Notes: generated by a model from the letters alone, not told the origin. Positions 7,936 to 17,890 are shown, numbered from the stretch's first letter. The stretch: DNA of 64,000 bases from Suilimivivens sp963638365 (GCA_963638365.1 CAVHRK010000072.1:71819-135818), one strand, 5' to 3'. Program-made: numbers and translations.

Positions 7936-10008
7936 CTAAAACAGTGCATTTGCATCAAGAATCAATGCGATCTCGCCATCACCTAAAATGGTTGCACCGC
8001 TGATGAACTTACACTTGTTAATGTATTTTCCGAGTGACTTAATAACGATTTCCTGCTGTCCCATAAGTTCGTCAACCACAAGACCTGCCAGCTTCTCGCC
8101 CTTCTTTACGATGACAACAACCATGTTCTCATCCGGTTGCTTTAAGCTTTCGATCTCGAGGACATTGCTCAGACGGATAATCGGAATGACGGTTCCTCTT
8201 AAGTTGATTACTTCGCTGTTCTGTACCAGCTTGATTTCTTCCGGCTTAATATCTTCAATGGTCTGGATGCTGCCAAGAGAAATGGCATACTTTTCGCCAC
8301 CGACAGTTACCATGAGTGCCTGAATAATTGCAAGCGTCAGAGGCAGGCGGATAATCCATGTGCTTCCCTCTCCAAGCTTACTCTTGACTTCAACTTCACC
8401 ACTTAAGGATTCAATCTTGGATTTTACAACATCAAGGCCTACACCTCTTCCGGATACATCGGTAATCTTCTTTGAAGTGGAAAATCCGGCATGGAACAGA
8501 AGATTAATGATATCCTTCTCACTCATGTTATCTCCCTGTTCCGGAGTGATTACGCCACGCTCAATCGCTGTCTTCTTAACGCTCTCTACATCAATACCGT
8601 TACCATCATCACGAACCTCAATGACAACGTTATTACCATCCTGATATGCATCAAGGAAAATTGAACCAACCTCCGGCTTGCCGCGCTGTGCCCGCACTTC
8701 GGCAGATTCCAGTCCATGATCGGCAGAATTACGAAGTAAGTGCATCAGAGGATCACCGATCTCATCTACTACCGTACGGTCAAGTTCCGTTTCCTCACCG
8801 GACATATATAATTCCATCTTCTTGTCCAGCTTCTTGGAAAGATCACGAATCATTCTCGGGAATTTACTTACAACACTCTCAATAGGAACCATTCGTACTT
8901 TCATGACGGATTCATGAAGATTTGTTGTTACACTTTCCAGATACTCAATCTGTTCATTAAAGGTTGTGCTGTTCACACCTTCCGCGCCCGATGCCGATAC
9001 CAGGGAGTTCTTTGCGATAATCAACTCACTTACCAGATTCATTAAAACATCCAGTTTTTCAATATCTACACGAACCGTCCGGTTCACAACCGGTTTTCCT
9101 GCCGGTTTCTTTTCATTCTTGGCAGCTGCGGGGGAAGCAGCCTGTGCGGGTGCCGGTCTTCTTTCTGCCTTATCCGATACCGCCGGTGCGGTTTCTTCTG
9201 CGGAGCTCTCCTCTTCCTTAAGTTCCAGTTCAGATCCGACTACCTTTTCAATTTCCGAAACATTTCTTGCTGCATGAAGAATTTCATCCAGAGAAACATC
9301 TGTGACAACAATCAGGCTGAAATCCAGGTCAAACTTTTCATCCTCAATATCCTGTGCAGAGGGATTGCAGACAATAATTTCTGCCTTCTCCTCAACAGCC
9401 TTATATACAAGGAATGCCCTTGCTGCCTTAAGCAGACAGTTCTCATGGACATAAACGGTCATACCGAATACATTTTTGCCCTGTTCTTTTGCCGTACGGA
9501 ATACATGCTTCTGCTCATCGGTAAGAACAATATCCTTCCACTTTTCTTCACCTTCTGCCGCAGCTTTCTTTTCTGCTTCTGCTGCTGCCGGATCTTCTTT
9601 CTTTGCTTCCCCGGCAGGGGCATCGTTGCCCTTTAAGAAGCTGTTCAGCATTTCAATCAAAGGCTGATTGTCATTGGTTCCTTCGTCTGCTGTCTCCTGA
9701 ATATTGTTCGTATACTCTTCCAGGGCATCCAGACATTGAAACAATGTATCGATCATATTAGCAGATACCTTCAATGTACCATTACGGATTTCGGAAAATA
9801 CATTTTCCATATCATGAGTCAGTGTCTGCATTCTCTTATAGCCCATGGTTCCCGCCATGCCCTTTAAGGAATGTGCCGCACGGAAAATTTCATTAATGGT
9901 ATCCGTGTCTTCCGGCTCCTGTTCCAGTTTCAAAATCTGTGTGTTCAGATTTTCAAGATGTTCCTTGGTTTCATCCAGAAAAATTTCCAAATATTGACTT
10001 ACATCCAT
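7936..10008 (-). CDS. cheA: Chemotaxis histidine kinase CheA
   Basis: Kinase of the chemotaxis array; it phosphorylates CheY. The 690-aa protein has an Hpt (P1) domain with the phosphorylated His46 in AAHSLKGMAGTMG and a P2-like response-regulator-binding region (about 165-270). An Ala/Pro/Lys-rich linker, the dimerisation domain P3 with LMNLVSELIIAKNSL, the ATPase P4 (DPLMHLLRNSADHGLE, DDGNGID, GRGVGLDVVKSKIE) and the CheW-like P5 end follow. The start at 10008 gives MDVSQYLEIFLDETKEH and lies one base after the cheB stop. The longer frame overlapping cheB is rejected. Confidence 0.96.
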   Translation of the reverse strand: MDVSQYLEIFLDETKEHLENLNTQILKLEQEPEDTDTINEIFRAAHSLKGMAGTMGYKRMQTLTHDMENVFSEIRNGTLKVSANMIDTLFQCLDALEEYTNNIQETADEGTNDNQPLIEMLNSFLKGNDAPAGEAKKEDPAAAEAEKKAAAEGEEKWKDIVLTDEQKHVFRTAKEQGKNVFGMTVYVHENCLLKAARAFLVYKAVEEKAEIIVCNPSAQDIEDEKFDLDFSLIVVTDVSLDEILHAARNVSEIEKVVGSELELKEEESSAEETAPAVSDKAERRPAPAQAASPAAAKNEKKPAGKPVVNRTVRVDIEKLDVLMNLVSELIIAKNSLVSASGAEGVNSTTFNEQIEYLESVTTNLHESVMKVRMVPIESVVSKFPRMIRDLSKKLDKKMELYMSGEETELDRTVVDEIGDPLMHLLRNSADHGLESAEVRAQRGKPEVGSIFLDAYQDGNNVVIEVRDDGNGIDVESVKKTAIERGVITPEQGDNMSEKDIINLLFHAGFSTSKKITDVSGRGVGLDVVKSKIESLSGEVEVKSKLGEGSTWIIRLPLTLAIIQALMVTVGGEKYAISLGSIQTIEDIKPEEIKLVQNSEVINLRGTVIPIIRLSNVLEIESLKQPDENMVVVIVKKGEKLAGLVVDELMGQQEIVIKSLGKYINKCKFISGATILGDGEIALILDANALF

Positions 10009-10009
10009 T

Positions 10010-10606
10010 TTAACATACCCCCACGTTTTTAATAATTTCCTGCGCAATACGTTCGAGTGGAATTCCCACTACAGCCAGTCCGCTTTTTACAATGCTCTTT
10101 GGCATTCCATATACGGTGCAGCTATCTTCGTCCTGCGCATAAACAATCACCTTTTTCTTTTGCTTCAATGCCGCAATGCCTGCCGTACCATCGGCGCCCA
10201 TCCCTGTCAGTACAGCACATACAACCAGATCATAAGAGCTGTCCTCCAGCGATTCATACATATAGTTGGCACAGGGCCTTACTCCCTCTCTGGGCGGTTC
10301 ATCCGTATAATGAATCATATGTCCGCGTAAACACCGGACCACGTTCATGTGTCTGCCGCCTCTGGCCAGATAAACATAACCCTTCTGAAGGATATCGCCT
10401 TCTTCAGCTTCCTTCACGGTTACTTTGCTCAGATCATTCAATCTGGATGCCAATGCTTCCGTAAAGCCTGCGGGCATATGCTGTACAAGCAGCACCGGTG
10501 CATTCAATTCCTTCGGCAGCAACGGAATCAGCTTCTGCAGTGCCTTGGGACCTCCGGTAGAACTGGCAATAGCAACCACCTTGCCTGCGGAATCCGTTTT
10601 CATCAT
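10010..10606 (-). CDS. cheB: CheB-type methylesterase without receiver domain
   Basis: The protein (about 198 aa) is the catalytic CheB domain only. It shows the family triad: Ser16 in IASSTGGPKAL, His in LLVQHMPAGFT and Asp in LTGMGADGTAG. Standard CheB proteins are about 350 aa with an N-terminal receiver domain that gates the esterase. Here only about 120 bases separate the domain from ycgR, and no frame there encodes a receiver. The start is uncertain: ATG at 10606 or 10603, or GTG at 10624, with a weak AAAGG site upstream. The enzyme should demethylate receptors, but its control by CheA phosphorylation would be lost. Confidence 0.85.
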   Translation of the reverse strand: MMKTDSAGKVVAIASSTGGPKALQKLIPLLPKELNAPVLLVQHMPAGFTEALASRLNDLSKVTVKEAEEGDILQKGYVYLARGGRHMNVVRCLRGHMIHYTDEPPREGVRPCANYMYESLEDSSYDLVVCAVLTGMGADGTAGIAALKQKKKVIVYAQDEDSCTVYGMPKSIVKSGLAVVGIPLERIAQEIIKNVGVC

Positions 10607-10725
10607 ATTTATTTTTCCTTTCACATGTTGTCAAACATATGTGCTTGCAGCATCTTACCAATGCTGATGTTTTCATACCTTTAGTATATCACATTCTGTT
10701 CTTCACGTGAGTGCAAAGTAATCAC
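10607..10725 (-). other. Gap between ycgR and cheB
   Basis: These 119 bases hold an imperfect hairpin (CACATATGTT, loop TGAC, AACATGTG) just before the cheB binding site. They also hold a TATACT box without a convincing -35. A short frame starting MKTSALV could be a scar of a lost receiver-domain start, but this is speculation. No gene is seen. Confidence 0.3.
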
Positions 10726-11451
10726 TTATATTCCTTTTTCCCTTTTTCTGTGTTTTCTTTCCTCTTCAAAAATAAAACGGATAATCTCTTCCCTCTCTGC
10801 CGTGTCAATATGGATATATTGTGCACGGTGCTCATAAAGTCCGGGACGGTCCGGCAGCTCGCGCACCGTCAATATTTTTGAAACTAATGTGTACTCCTTG
10901 CTTCTTCCGTCTGTAGCCAGATTATATTTGCAGCAGATCAGGCTGTCCGGTTCGTAACAATAATCCCCGACAAAACGAATACCGCCGCCACTGATATCCA
11001 CAATCACACTTCTTTTAAGCGGAAGTCCGGGCACCAGATATTTATCATCATTCTGCATGGCCTTGATTTCTTCTTTTTCAAGCGGTCTTGCATTCATTTC
11101 AAGCGCACATCCCAAACGATAATATTCTCTTCGCTGGAATTTCCGCAAATTACTGGTAAGCTCTAAACACAGAATGAACTGATTATTCTGTTTATAACGG
11201 TCAATAACCTTCACAAAGCACTGATACAGTCCGGCTTCCGTATAAAAATACACATCATACTCCGCATTTACAGGAAGCAGAATCACCTTTGATTTTTCCA
11301 TAGGCATCAGAATTTCCAACTGGTCATCGGACAAAATATCGCTGACCATACTGGAATAAACCTTTTTCCGATCCCCGTCATCCCCATATTTCACATGCTC
11401 CACGGCCTGAATTTCCACTTTATTTCCAGGTTTCACATATTTCGACAGCAT
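10726..11451 (-). CDS. ycgR: Flagellar brake protein, YcgR-like with PilZ domain
   Basis: YcgR-type proteins bind c-di-GMP and slow the flagellar motor. The 241-aa protein has an N-terminal YcgR-like beta domain (about residues 5-95). The PilZ domain shows an Arg-rich start RKFQRREYYR and the DISGGGIRF motif, matching the RxxxR and D/NxSxxG c-di-GMP binding signatures. It lies in the fla/che operon between flhG and cheB, which fits c-di-GMP input to motility. It starts at ATG 11451 behind GAGGGGGAG. Ligand binding is inferred from the motifs. Confidence 0.88.
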   Translation of the reverse strand: MLSKYVKPGNKVEIQAVEHVKYGDDGDRKKVYSSMVSDILSDDQLEILMPMEKSKVILLPVNAEYDVYFYTEAGLYQCFVKVIDRYKQNNQFILCLELTSNLRKFQRREYYRLGCALEMNARPLEKEEIKAMQNDDKYLVPGLPLKRSVIVDISGGGIRFVGDYCYEPDSLICCKYNLATDGRSKEYTLVSKILTVRELPDRPGLYEHRAQYIHIDTAEREEIIRFIFEEERKHRKREKGI

Positions 11452-11476
11452 CTTGCTCCCCCTCTAAATATCCAGT

Positions 11477-12361
11477 CTATATAGTTCTCTTTCCAATAAT
11501 ATGTGAAAAGAACGCAGCTACACCACGCTTTTGGGTATTCTGTCCTTCCCCCTGCTTCATCAGCTTCGCAGCAATCTCTTCATATGCCTGTGCAGACTTG
11601 GACTGCGGATCCTTAATGGATACCGGAAGCTGCTGCATAACCGCTTTTGCCAGATGAGGATCCTGCGGTACTGCTCCAAGATAGGAAATAGGCAGCTTCA
11701 GATAACGGCTGACTACCACATCCAGTTTCTGAAACAGGCTCTCTCCTTCGCTTGCTGACTCCACCCGGTTGGCCAGCATCTGGATCGTGGTATTTTCCCT
11801 CTGGAATCTGGGATGCCCGTTCAAGGCTTTAAGCAGGGAATAGGAATCTGTTATCGAGGTCGGCTCCGGTGTCGTAACAAGAATGATTTCTCCACTTGCC
11901 ACCAGAAATTCCAGTACTGAATCAGAAATTCCCGCTCCGGTATCAACAATAATAACATCCGTTATTTCATCTAATTCAGACAGATTCTGAATAATATAAG
12001 TAAGATAATCCCGGTTTAAATTAGACAGACCTGCTATTCCGGATCCTCCGGAAATAAAACCGACATCCATAGGTCCCCATGTAATAATATCCTTAATGCT
12101 CTTTCCCTGATAAATCAGGTCACTCATATTATGTTTCGGCACAGCCCCAAACATAATCTCAATATTGGCAAGTCCGAAATCCGCATCCAGTATGATGACC
12201 TTCTTTTCCATTTTACGGAACTGGATTGCCAGATTAATTGCCGTATTCGATTTTCCAACGCCGCCTTTTCCACTGGTTACGGTAATAACCCTCGCCGTAG
12301 GCTTACTGCGTTTTACATTACTCGCCTTTATAATATTTCTTAATTGTTCTGCCTGATCCAT
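11477..12361 (-). CDS. flhG: Flagellar number regulator FlhG (MinD-like ATPase)
   Basis: FlhG is a ParA/MinD-type ATPase that controls flagellar number and placement and stimulates FlhF GTPase. The 294-aa protein starts with the FlhF-activating motif DQAEQLR (residues 2-8). It has the deviant Walker A SGKGGVGKSN (about 30-39), the switch segments LDADFGLANI and VIIVDTGAG, and a C-terminal amphipathic stretch likely to bind membrane. It follows flhF, the usual partner. The Bacillus name is ylxH. Confidence 0.93.
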   Translation of the reverse strand: MDQAEQLRNIIKASNVKRSKPTARVITVTSGKGGVGKSNTAINLAIQFRKMEKKVIILDADFGLANIEIMFGAVPKHNMSDLIYQGKSIKDIITWGPMDVGFISGGSGIAGLSNLNRDYLTYIIQNLSELDEITDVIIVDTGAGISDSVLEFLVASGEIILVTTPEPTSITDSYSLLKALNGHPRFQRENTTIQMLANRVESASEGESLFQKLDVVVSRYLKLPISYLGAVPQDPHLAKAVMQQLPVSIKDPQSKSAQAYEEIAAKLMKQGEGQNTQKRGVAAFFSHIIGKRTI

Positions 12362-12409
12362 TTTCCATCCCCGACCTTTTGATCTTTTGTATTGAATCGT
12401 ATTTTCGTA

Positions 12410-13642
12410 CTATTTCTGCTTTCCTCCAAGCAGCCTTTTCACAGTCTTCTGCGGATTAAAATTCTCGATGTCATCCGGTACATTCTGTCCGCAGGTCACA
12501 TACGACAGCGGCGCACCGGTATAAAGCTTCAGATTCAGCAGATTTCCAAGTGTTGTGGTTTCATCCAGCTTCGTGAAAATCAGCTTGTAATCCGTCATAT
12601 CCGAATAAGTGTCCGCAATGCTTAACAGATCCCGGTACTTCGTTGTTGCACTCAATACCAGAAATACTTCTTTTTCGATAATTCCATCCACAGAATGGAG
12701 CAATTCCTTCATTACTTCCTTCTGCTCGGTATTCTGATGGGAATGTCCTGCTGTATCCACTAAAATATAATCATAATCTTTAAAGTCCCTCATTGCCTGA
12801 CTGATTTCTTCAACCGAATAAATAATCCGGAACGGAACCTCTAAGATATTCGCATAAGTCCGCAACTGTTCGGCTGCGGCAATACGGTAAGTATCCGCAG
12901 TAAGCAGTGCCACCTTCTTACCTCCGTCCACACAGAAGCGTGAAGCAATCTTGGCAATTGTTGTGGTCTTTCCGACACCGGTAGGTCCAATGAAGAATAT
13001 CATCTTCGGTCCCTGCGCAGCCGGTGTAACGCCTTCCGGCTTTCCGAATTTCAGAATCATCTTCTGATAAATATTCGAAAGTGCATAATCAAACGGCATG
13101 TTGGGCTTGTTGGATTTCTCAATTTCATCAATGATCTGGTTAGCATACTTTTCATTGACTTCATTTTCCAGCATCGTATTATAAAGGAGCTTCATAAACT
13201 GCTCCATTTCACTCGGAGATTCCTCTTCCGTGTCTTCTGCCTTATCCTCTGTCTTCTCCTCGGGCTTCTGTATCTGCTGCTCTAAGAGAAAATGAAGGCT
13301 GTCGAGCTTTTCTTCAATGGCTGCGCTGTCTGTGCACTTCTCATCCGGACTGCCCTGTTCCTTTTTCTCTGCTGCTTCCTGCAACAGGGATTTTTCACTG
13401 ACGGAGCGGATATTGGCAATGGCATCCGTCAGATTCCGGTTCACTTCCGGCACTGCTGTCGGTCTTACCGGTTCTTCCTCAAGTGCCACCGTCACTTCAA
13501 CCATCTGGGGCTTTAAAAAACTGAACAGTCCCTTCTTCTTCACATTCCGGACATTCATAATAACAATGCCGTTCCCTAATTCCTTTTTCGCACTTTCTAC
13601 TGCTTCTGCTTCTGTTTTTCCTTGAAATTTCTTGATTATCAT
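12410..13642 (-). CDS. flhF: Flagellar SRP-like GTPase FlhF
   Basis: FlhF is an SRP-type GTPase that positions the first flagellar structures. The 410-aa protein has a basic N-terminal B domain (MIIKKFQGKTEAEAVESAKK) and an acidic, Lys/Glu-rich middle. The NG domain begins near residue 150, with the P-loop FIGPTGVGKTTTIAKIA (about 214), DTAGHS and TKLDETTTLG. Its ATG overlaps the flhA stop (ATGA), so the two are translationally coupled. Length and motifs are normal. Confidence 0.95.
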   Translation of the reverse strand: MIIKKFQGKTEAEAVESAKKELGNGIVIMNVRNVKKKGLFSFLKPQMVEVTVALEEEPVRPTAVPEVNRNLTDAIANIRSVSEKSLLQEAAEKKEQGSPDEKCTDSAAIEEKLDSLHFLLEQQIQKPEEKTEDKAEDTEEESPSEMEQFMKLLYNTMLENEVNEKYANQIIDEIEKSNKPNMPFDYALSNIYQKMILKFGKPEGVTPAAQGPKMIFFIGPTGVGKTTTIAKIASRFCVDGGKKVALLTADTYRIAAAEQLRTYANILEVPFRIIYSVEEISQAMRDFKDYDYILVDTAGHSHQNTEQKEVMKELLHSVDGIIEKEVFLVLSATTKYRDLLSIADTYSDMTDYKLIFTKLDETTTLGNLLNLKLYTGAPLSYVTCGQNVPDDIENFNPQKTVKRLLGGKQK

Positions 13643-15672
13643 GCTGTCACCATTCCTACCGACTGTAATTCTACATTATTTTCCACTTCATTATAGGATA
13701 CTACAATTAAATCCTTCACATAATCCTCCGTCAGCCGTTTAAAGTACATACGGACAATCGGGGAAGTAATGATAATGGGATTTTTTCCCAGGTTTTCCAG
13801 CTTCGCAATCTCTGTTTCCACAGATTTGATAATGGCTTTTGTACGTTCCGGATCCAGTGTCAGATAAGCGCCGTTTTCGGTCTGCTTTACACTGGCCATG
13901 ATTTCCTGCTCAATCTTCGGATCCAGTGTTACCACGCTCGTTGTCTCATTTGGCGGGAAGAACTTGTTAGAAATCGCCCGCTTCAGGCTCTGACGCACAT
14001 ATTCGGTTAAGATATCCGTGTCCCTCGTCGATGGTGCATAGTCTGCCAGTGTTTCAAAGATCGTCAAAAGGTCACGGATGGAAATTCCTTCCTTAAGCAG
14101 ATTCTGTAATACCTTCTGTACCTCGCCAAGTCCAAGGAGCTTGGGAATCATCTCGTCTACCAGGGAAGGATTGGTTTCCTTTAAGTTGTTCACCAGATTC
14201 TGTACATCCTGTCTGGTTAAGAGTTCTGCAATATGCTGGCGGATAATTTCCGTCAGATGGGTTGCAATGATGGACGGCGGATCTACTACGGTATAGCCAA
14301 GGCTCTCGGCACGTTCCCGCTGTCCTTCCGTAATCCAGATGGCAGGCAGATGGAAGGACGGTTCAAACGTCGGAATACCTGTAATCTCTTCCTCCACATA
14401 GCCCGGATTCATTGCCATATAATGATCAAACAGGATTTCGCCTTCGCTCACCTGAATGCCTTTAATCTTAATAATATACTGATTCGGATTTAACTGGATG
14501 TTATCACGCAGTCGTATGATCGGCACTACCGTACCTAATTCCAATGCAATCTGTCTTCGGATCATAACCACACGATCCAGCAGGTCGCCGCCCTGATTCA
14601 CATCCGCTAACGGAATAATTCCGTAACCAAACTCCAATTCGATCGGATCCACTTGCAGGAGACTGTTGACATTCTCCGGCTGCCGGATCTCTTCTGCCGC
14701 TGCCTCCTCCGTATCGACTTCATTTTCAATCTGTGCTGTCTCGATCGTTCCCGCAATCACACGTCCCGTCACCACAAAGACCAGTCCCAGTCCCAAAAAG
14801 ACCACCGTAGGAAGCGGAGTGATGATACCAAGAGCTGTGATAATCGCTCCTACCAGATACAGGGCTCTTGGCACACCGAACAGCTGTCCGATCAGTACCG
14901 AGCCAAAGTCGGCATCCTTCGATCCCTTTGTAACCAGAATACCTGTGGAAAGGGAGATCAGAAGGGAGGGAATCTGGCTCACCAGTCCATCACCGATTGT
15001 CAGAATGACATATTTATTAAGTGCTGCGGTAATGTCCATATTCTGTCGCAGCACACCCATGGCAATACCACCGATGACATTGATCGCGGTAATAATAAGA
15101 CCTGCCGTTGCATCTCCCTTTACATACTTTACCGCACCATCCATGGAACCGAAGAAGCTTGCTTCTTCCTGGATTTTATCTCTCCGCCGCTTTGCTTCGG
15201 CATCGTTGATTGCTCCGGTATTTAAGTCCGCATCAATCGCCATCTGTTTACCGGGCATTGCATCCAGAGTGAATCGTGCCGTTACTTCAGCAACACGTTC
15301 GGAACCTTTATTGATAACCATGAACTGCACGATCAGCAAAATCAGGAATACAATCGCACCGACAATCAGGTCACCGCCGCCAACGAAGCTTCCGAAGGTT
15401 GCTACCACCTGTCCCGGATCTCCCGTCGTCAGAATCAGACGGGTGGAGGATACATTCAGTGCAATACGGAAAATCGTGGTAAATAACAGAATGGTCGGGA
15501 AGAACGACATATCCAGTACTTCCTTGGAAAACATCGTGGTAAACAGAATTGTAAATGCAATTGCAATATTACATGCAAGCAGAACATCCAGAAGCCAGCT
15601 TGGAACGGGTACAATGAGCATTACAAAGGCTGCTACGATATATGCTGCTACACCAACGTCTGCCTTTTTCAT
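13639..15672 (-). CDS. flhA: Flagellar export gate protein FlhA
   Basis: Large export gate subunit of the flagellar type III secretion system. The 677-aa protein has about eight N-terminal membrane helices (to about residue 305), with the conserved cytoplasmic loop RFTLDAMPGKQMAIDADLN between helices 4 and 5. A linker and the cytoplasmic domain that docks chaperone-substrate complexes follow. The start at 15672 has an AAAGGAGAG binding site. It lies between flhB and flhF, as in Bacillus. Confidence 0.96.
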   Translation of the reverse strand: MKKADVGVAAYIVAAFVMLIVPVPSWLLDVLLACNIAIAFTILFTTMFSKEVLDMSFFPTILLFTTIFRIALNVSSTRLILTTGDPGQVVATFGSFVGGGDLIVGAIVFLILLIVQFMVINKGSERVAEVTARFTLDAMPGKQMAIDADLNTGAINDAEAKRRRDKIQEEASFFGSMDGAVKYVKGDATAGLIITAINVIGGIAMGVLRQNMDITAALNKYVILTIGDGLVSQIPSLLISLSTGILVTKGSKDADFGSVLIGQLFGVPRALYLVGAIITALGIITPLPTVVFLGLGLVFVVTGRVIAGTIETAQIENEVDTEEAAAEEIRQPENVNSLLQVDPIELEFGYGIIPLADVNQGGDLLDRVVMIRRQIALELGTVVPIIRLRDNIQLNPNQYIIKIKGIQVSEGEILFDHYMAMNPGYVEEEITGIPTFEPSFHLPAIWITEGQRERAESLGYTVVDPPSIIATHLTEIIRQHIAELLTRQDVQNLVNNLKETNPSLVDEMIPKLLGLGEVQKVLQNLLKEGISIRDLLTIFETLADYAPSTRDTDILTEYVRQSLKRAISNKFFPPNETTSVVTLDPKIEQEIMASVKQTENGAYLTLDPERTKAIIKSVETEIAKLENLGKNPIIITSPIVRMYFKRLTEDYVKDLIVVSYNEVENNVELQSVGMVTA

Positions 15673-15713
15673 GTCTGCTCTCCTTTCCTGTCGTCTTCGG
15701 TCTCTTTCATCTT

Positions 15714-16823
15714 TTATACTTTACCTTTCAGATGATATACGAAAGCAAGAACTTCCGCTACCGCCTGATAAAGCTCCGGAGGCACCAGCCCTCCGATATC
15801 CACATTGGCATAAAGCATACGCGCCAATGGCTTATTTTCTACAATTTCAACATCGTGTTCCCTGGCAATCTCCTTGATCTTCTGTGCCAGGTAATCCTCG
15901 CCCTTCGCAAGCACATAAGGGGCATCGTACTTGTCCGGGTCATACTTAATCGCTACCGCAAAATGTGTAGGGTTCGTGATAACAACATCCGCCTCCGGGA
16001 GCTGCTGCATCATTCTCCGCTGGGAAGCCTCACGCATACGCTGTTTCTGCTTTCCCTTGATCTGCGGATCCCCTTCCTGATTCTTATATTCGTCCTTGAC
16101 CTCCTGCTTGGTCATCATCATATCCTGCTTGAACTTCCATTTCTGGTAAGCAAAGTCAAGTAACGCAATAACCACATAGGCTGCCGCCACCTTGATTCCC
16201 ACGGCAAACAGAATATCTCCCACAAGCCCGATCGCCTGATACAGGCCAATATCATACAGCAGATACAGATCCGAGGCATATTTCTGAACCTCGGAAAACG
16301 CAATATAACCGATCACACCGATCTTTGCAATGGATTTGAGCAGCTCTACCAGTGAATTCTTAGAGAAAATTCTGCCAAATCCCTTTACCGGATTTAATTT
16401 GCTGAACTTAGGCTGCAGCGGTTTTCCGGTAATCTTCCATTTGACCTGCACCACATCACAGACAAAGGCAATGACAACGGCAATCAGTAAAACAGGTCCC
16501 ATCATAATGATCATCTGCAGAATCATCTGACGCAGGATCACGGAAATCGTGGCAAATGGAACCGCACTGTCAAACATCTGGATGGCATCCGGAATCTCAT
16601 TATAGATTCCCCGGAAATAGTTCACGAAGCTTTCTCCGAGCGTTCCTGCATAAAACCGGACAATCAGAAACAGTGCCAGAATTCCGGCGGCATTGGCAAC
16701 CTCCTTACTCTTGGCAACCTGCCCTTCCTTCCGGGCATCCTCTAACTTCTTAGAAGTCGGCTGTTCGGTTTTTTCTCCACCAGGACCATCCTTGGCAAAG
16801 AACTGAAGCTGATATTCCAACAC
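15714..16823 (-). CDS. flhB: Flagellar export switch protein FlhB
   Basis: FlhB switches export specificity from rod/hook to filament substrates. The 369-aa protein has the conserved N-terminus with LQFFAKDGPGGEKTEQPT, four membrane helices (about residues 30-215), and a cytoplasmic domain with the autocleavage site NPTH near residue 280 (ITNPTHFAVAIKYD). The start is most likely GTG at 16823, which sits about 10 bases after GGAGG. The in-frame TTG at 16832 is only one base from that site. It lies 14 bases after fliR. Confidence 0.94.
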   Translation of the reverse strand: MLEYQLQFFAKDGPGGEKTEQPTSKKLEDARKEGQVAKSKEVANAAGILALFLIVRFYAGTLGESFVNYFRGIYNEIPDAIQMFDSAVPFATISVILRQMILQMIIMMGPVLLIAVVIAFVCDVVQVKWKITGKPLQPKFSKLNPVKGFGRIFSKNSLVELLKSIAKIGVIGYIAFSEVQKYASDLYLLYDIGLYQAIGLVGDILFAVGIKVAAAYVVIALLDFAYQKWKFKQDMMMTKQEVKDEYKNQEGDPQIKGKQKQRMREASQRRMMQQLPEADVVITNPTHFAVAIKYDPDKYDAPYVLAKGEDYLAQKIKEIAREHDVEIVENKPLARMLYANVDIGGLVPPELYQAVAEVLAFVYHLKGKV

Positions 16824-16837
16824 CAGGACCAATCCTC

Positions 16838-17617
16838 CTAACTCATTGCCTCTACGAAGCTCACCATAACCTTCTTCATCTGGTCAAAGACAAAGCCTGC
16901 CGCATCCGGCAGCATTGTCATGGTTAAAAATAACACCCCGACACCGACCAGAATCTTCAACTGGATACCGACCGCAAACATATTAAGCTGCGGAGATACC
17001 TTCGCCAGTACACCGAGGATGGCATTCAGCAGAATCATCACGACGAAAACCGGCAGACAGATCCGGAATCCAATAACCACAAAATCTGTCATAAAACTGA
17101 TAAAGCTGGTCAGCATTTTATTAAAACGGAATACGGTTCCGTTAATCGGAATCAGCGTATAAGCTTCCACAAACGCTGACAGGAGATAACGGTACATTCC
17201 TGAAATAATCAACATTAACATAATCATGTAATTATAAATAACACCCGATATGGATGTCTGCTGTTTCGTTGTCGGATCAAACATACTCGCCATGGACAAT
17301 CCGATATCCATATCCACGATCTGTCCGGCAAAGGCCATGATCGAAGTGCAGAAATTTGTTCCGAAGCCCAGCAGAATACCCGTAACAACCTCTTTCATCA
17401 CAATTACCGTGTATTCCAAAAGCCCATTATAGACAATCTCGGTTTCCGGCAGGCTGTGATACAAAAGCAGGGTAATAAAAAAACTTAATCCGGCGCGGAT
17501 TCTCACCGGTGTATTTCCCATACTGAAAAACGGTGCAATAAAAACAAAGCTTGCCACCCGCACAAAAATCAGCAGAAAATACAGTAATTCATTGTAAGTA
17601 AAATCATAATTGATCAT
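16838..17617 (-). CDS. fliR: Flagellar export gate protein FliR
   Basis: Core export gate subunit that assembles with FliP and FliQ in the MS ring. The 259-aa protein has about six membrane helices and family features such as VRVASFVFIAPFFS near the N-terminus. It also has ILLGFGTNFCTSIMAFAGQIVDMDIGL-type central helices with a conserved Gly/Gln pattern. It starts at ATG 17617, three bases after the fliQ stop. Its position between fliQ and flhB is canonical. Confidence 0.95.
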   Translation of the reverse strand: MINYDFTYNELLYFLLIFVRVASFVFIAPFFSMGNTPVRIRAGLSFFITLLLYHSLPETEIVYNGLLEYTVIVMKEVVTGILLGFGTNFCTSIMAFAGQIVDMDIGLSMASMFDPTTKQQTSISGVIYNYMIMLMLIISGMYRYLLSAFVEAYTLIPINGTVFRFNKMLTSFISFMTDFVVIGFRICLPVFVVMILLNAILGVLAKVSPQLNMFAVGIQLKILVGVGVLFLTMTMLPDAAGFVFDQMKKVMVSFVEAMS

Positions 17618-17620
17618 AAG

Positions 17621-17890
17621 CTACCTGATGTATAACGGAAAATCAGACCACAAACGGATCATAAACTGTGTCATTTCATTCAGCATCCAGTGCCCCAGTA
17701 CAATCAGGGTAAGAAAAACTGCTATGATTTTCGGAACAAAGGTCAGTGTCTGCTCCTGAATGGATGTGACCGTTTGAAAAATACTGATAATCAGACCAAC
17801 AACCAGCGAAACCAGTAATACCGGCGCTGCAACCTTAATTACCAGATAAAGAGCCTCACTCGAAACGGCGGTTACCTCTTCAATCCCCAT
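17621..17890 (-). CDS. fliQ: Flagellar export gate protein FliQ
   Basis: Small export gate subunit of 89 aa with two membrane helices (about residues 15-40 and 52-72). The family motif ISIFQTVTSIQEQTLTFVPK lies between them. It starts at ATG 17890 behind GGAAGGAG. The fliP-fliQ-fliR order is universal in flagellar operons. Confidence 0.95.
   Translation of the reverse strand: MGIEEVTAVSSEALYLVIKVAAPVLLVSLVVGLIISIFQTVTSIQEQTLTFVPKIIAVFLTLIVLGHWMLNEMTQFMIRLWSDFPLYIR

Noticed and set aside
10434..10676. Minus-strand frame starting MKTSALV upstream of cheB
   Set aside because: Only the first few residues look like a receiver start; the rest is out of frame with cheB and Cys-rich without any motif.
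14666..15877. Long plus-strand open frame (403 codons) opposite flhA and flhB
   Set aside because: It is antisense to well-conserved genes, has no family features and a composition expected of a shadow frame.
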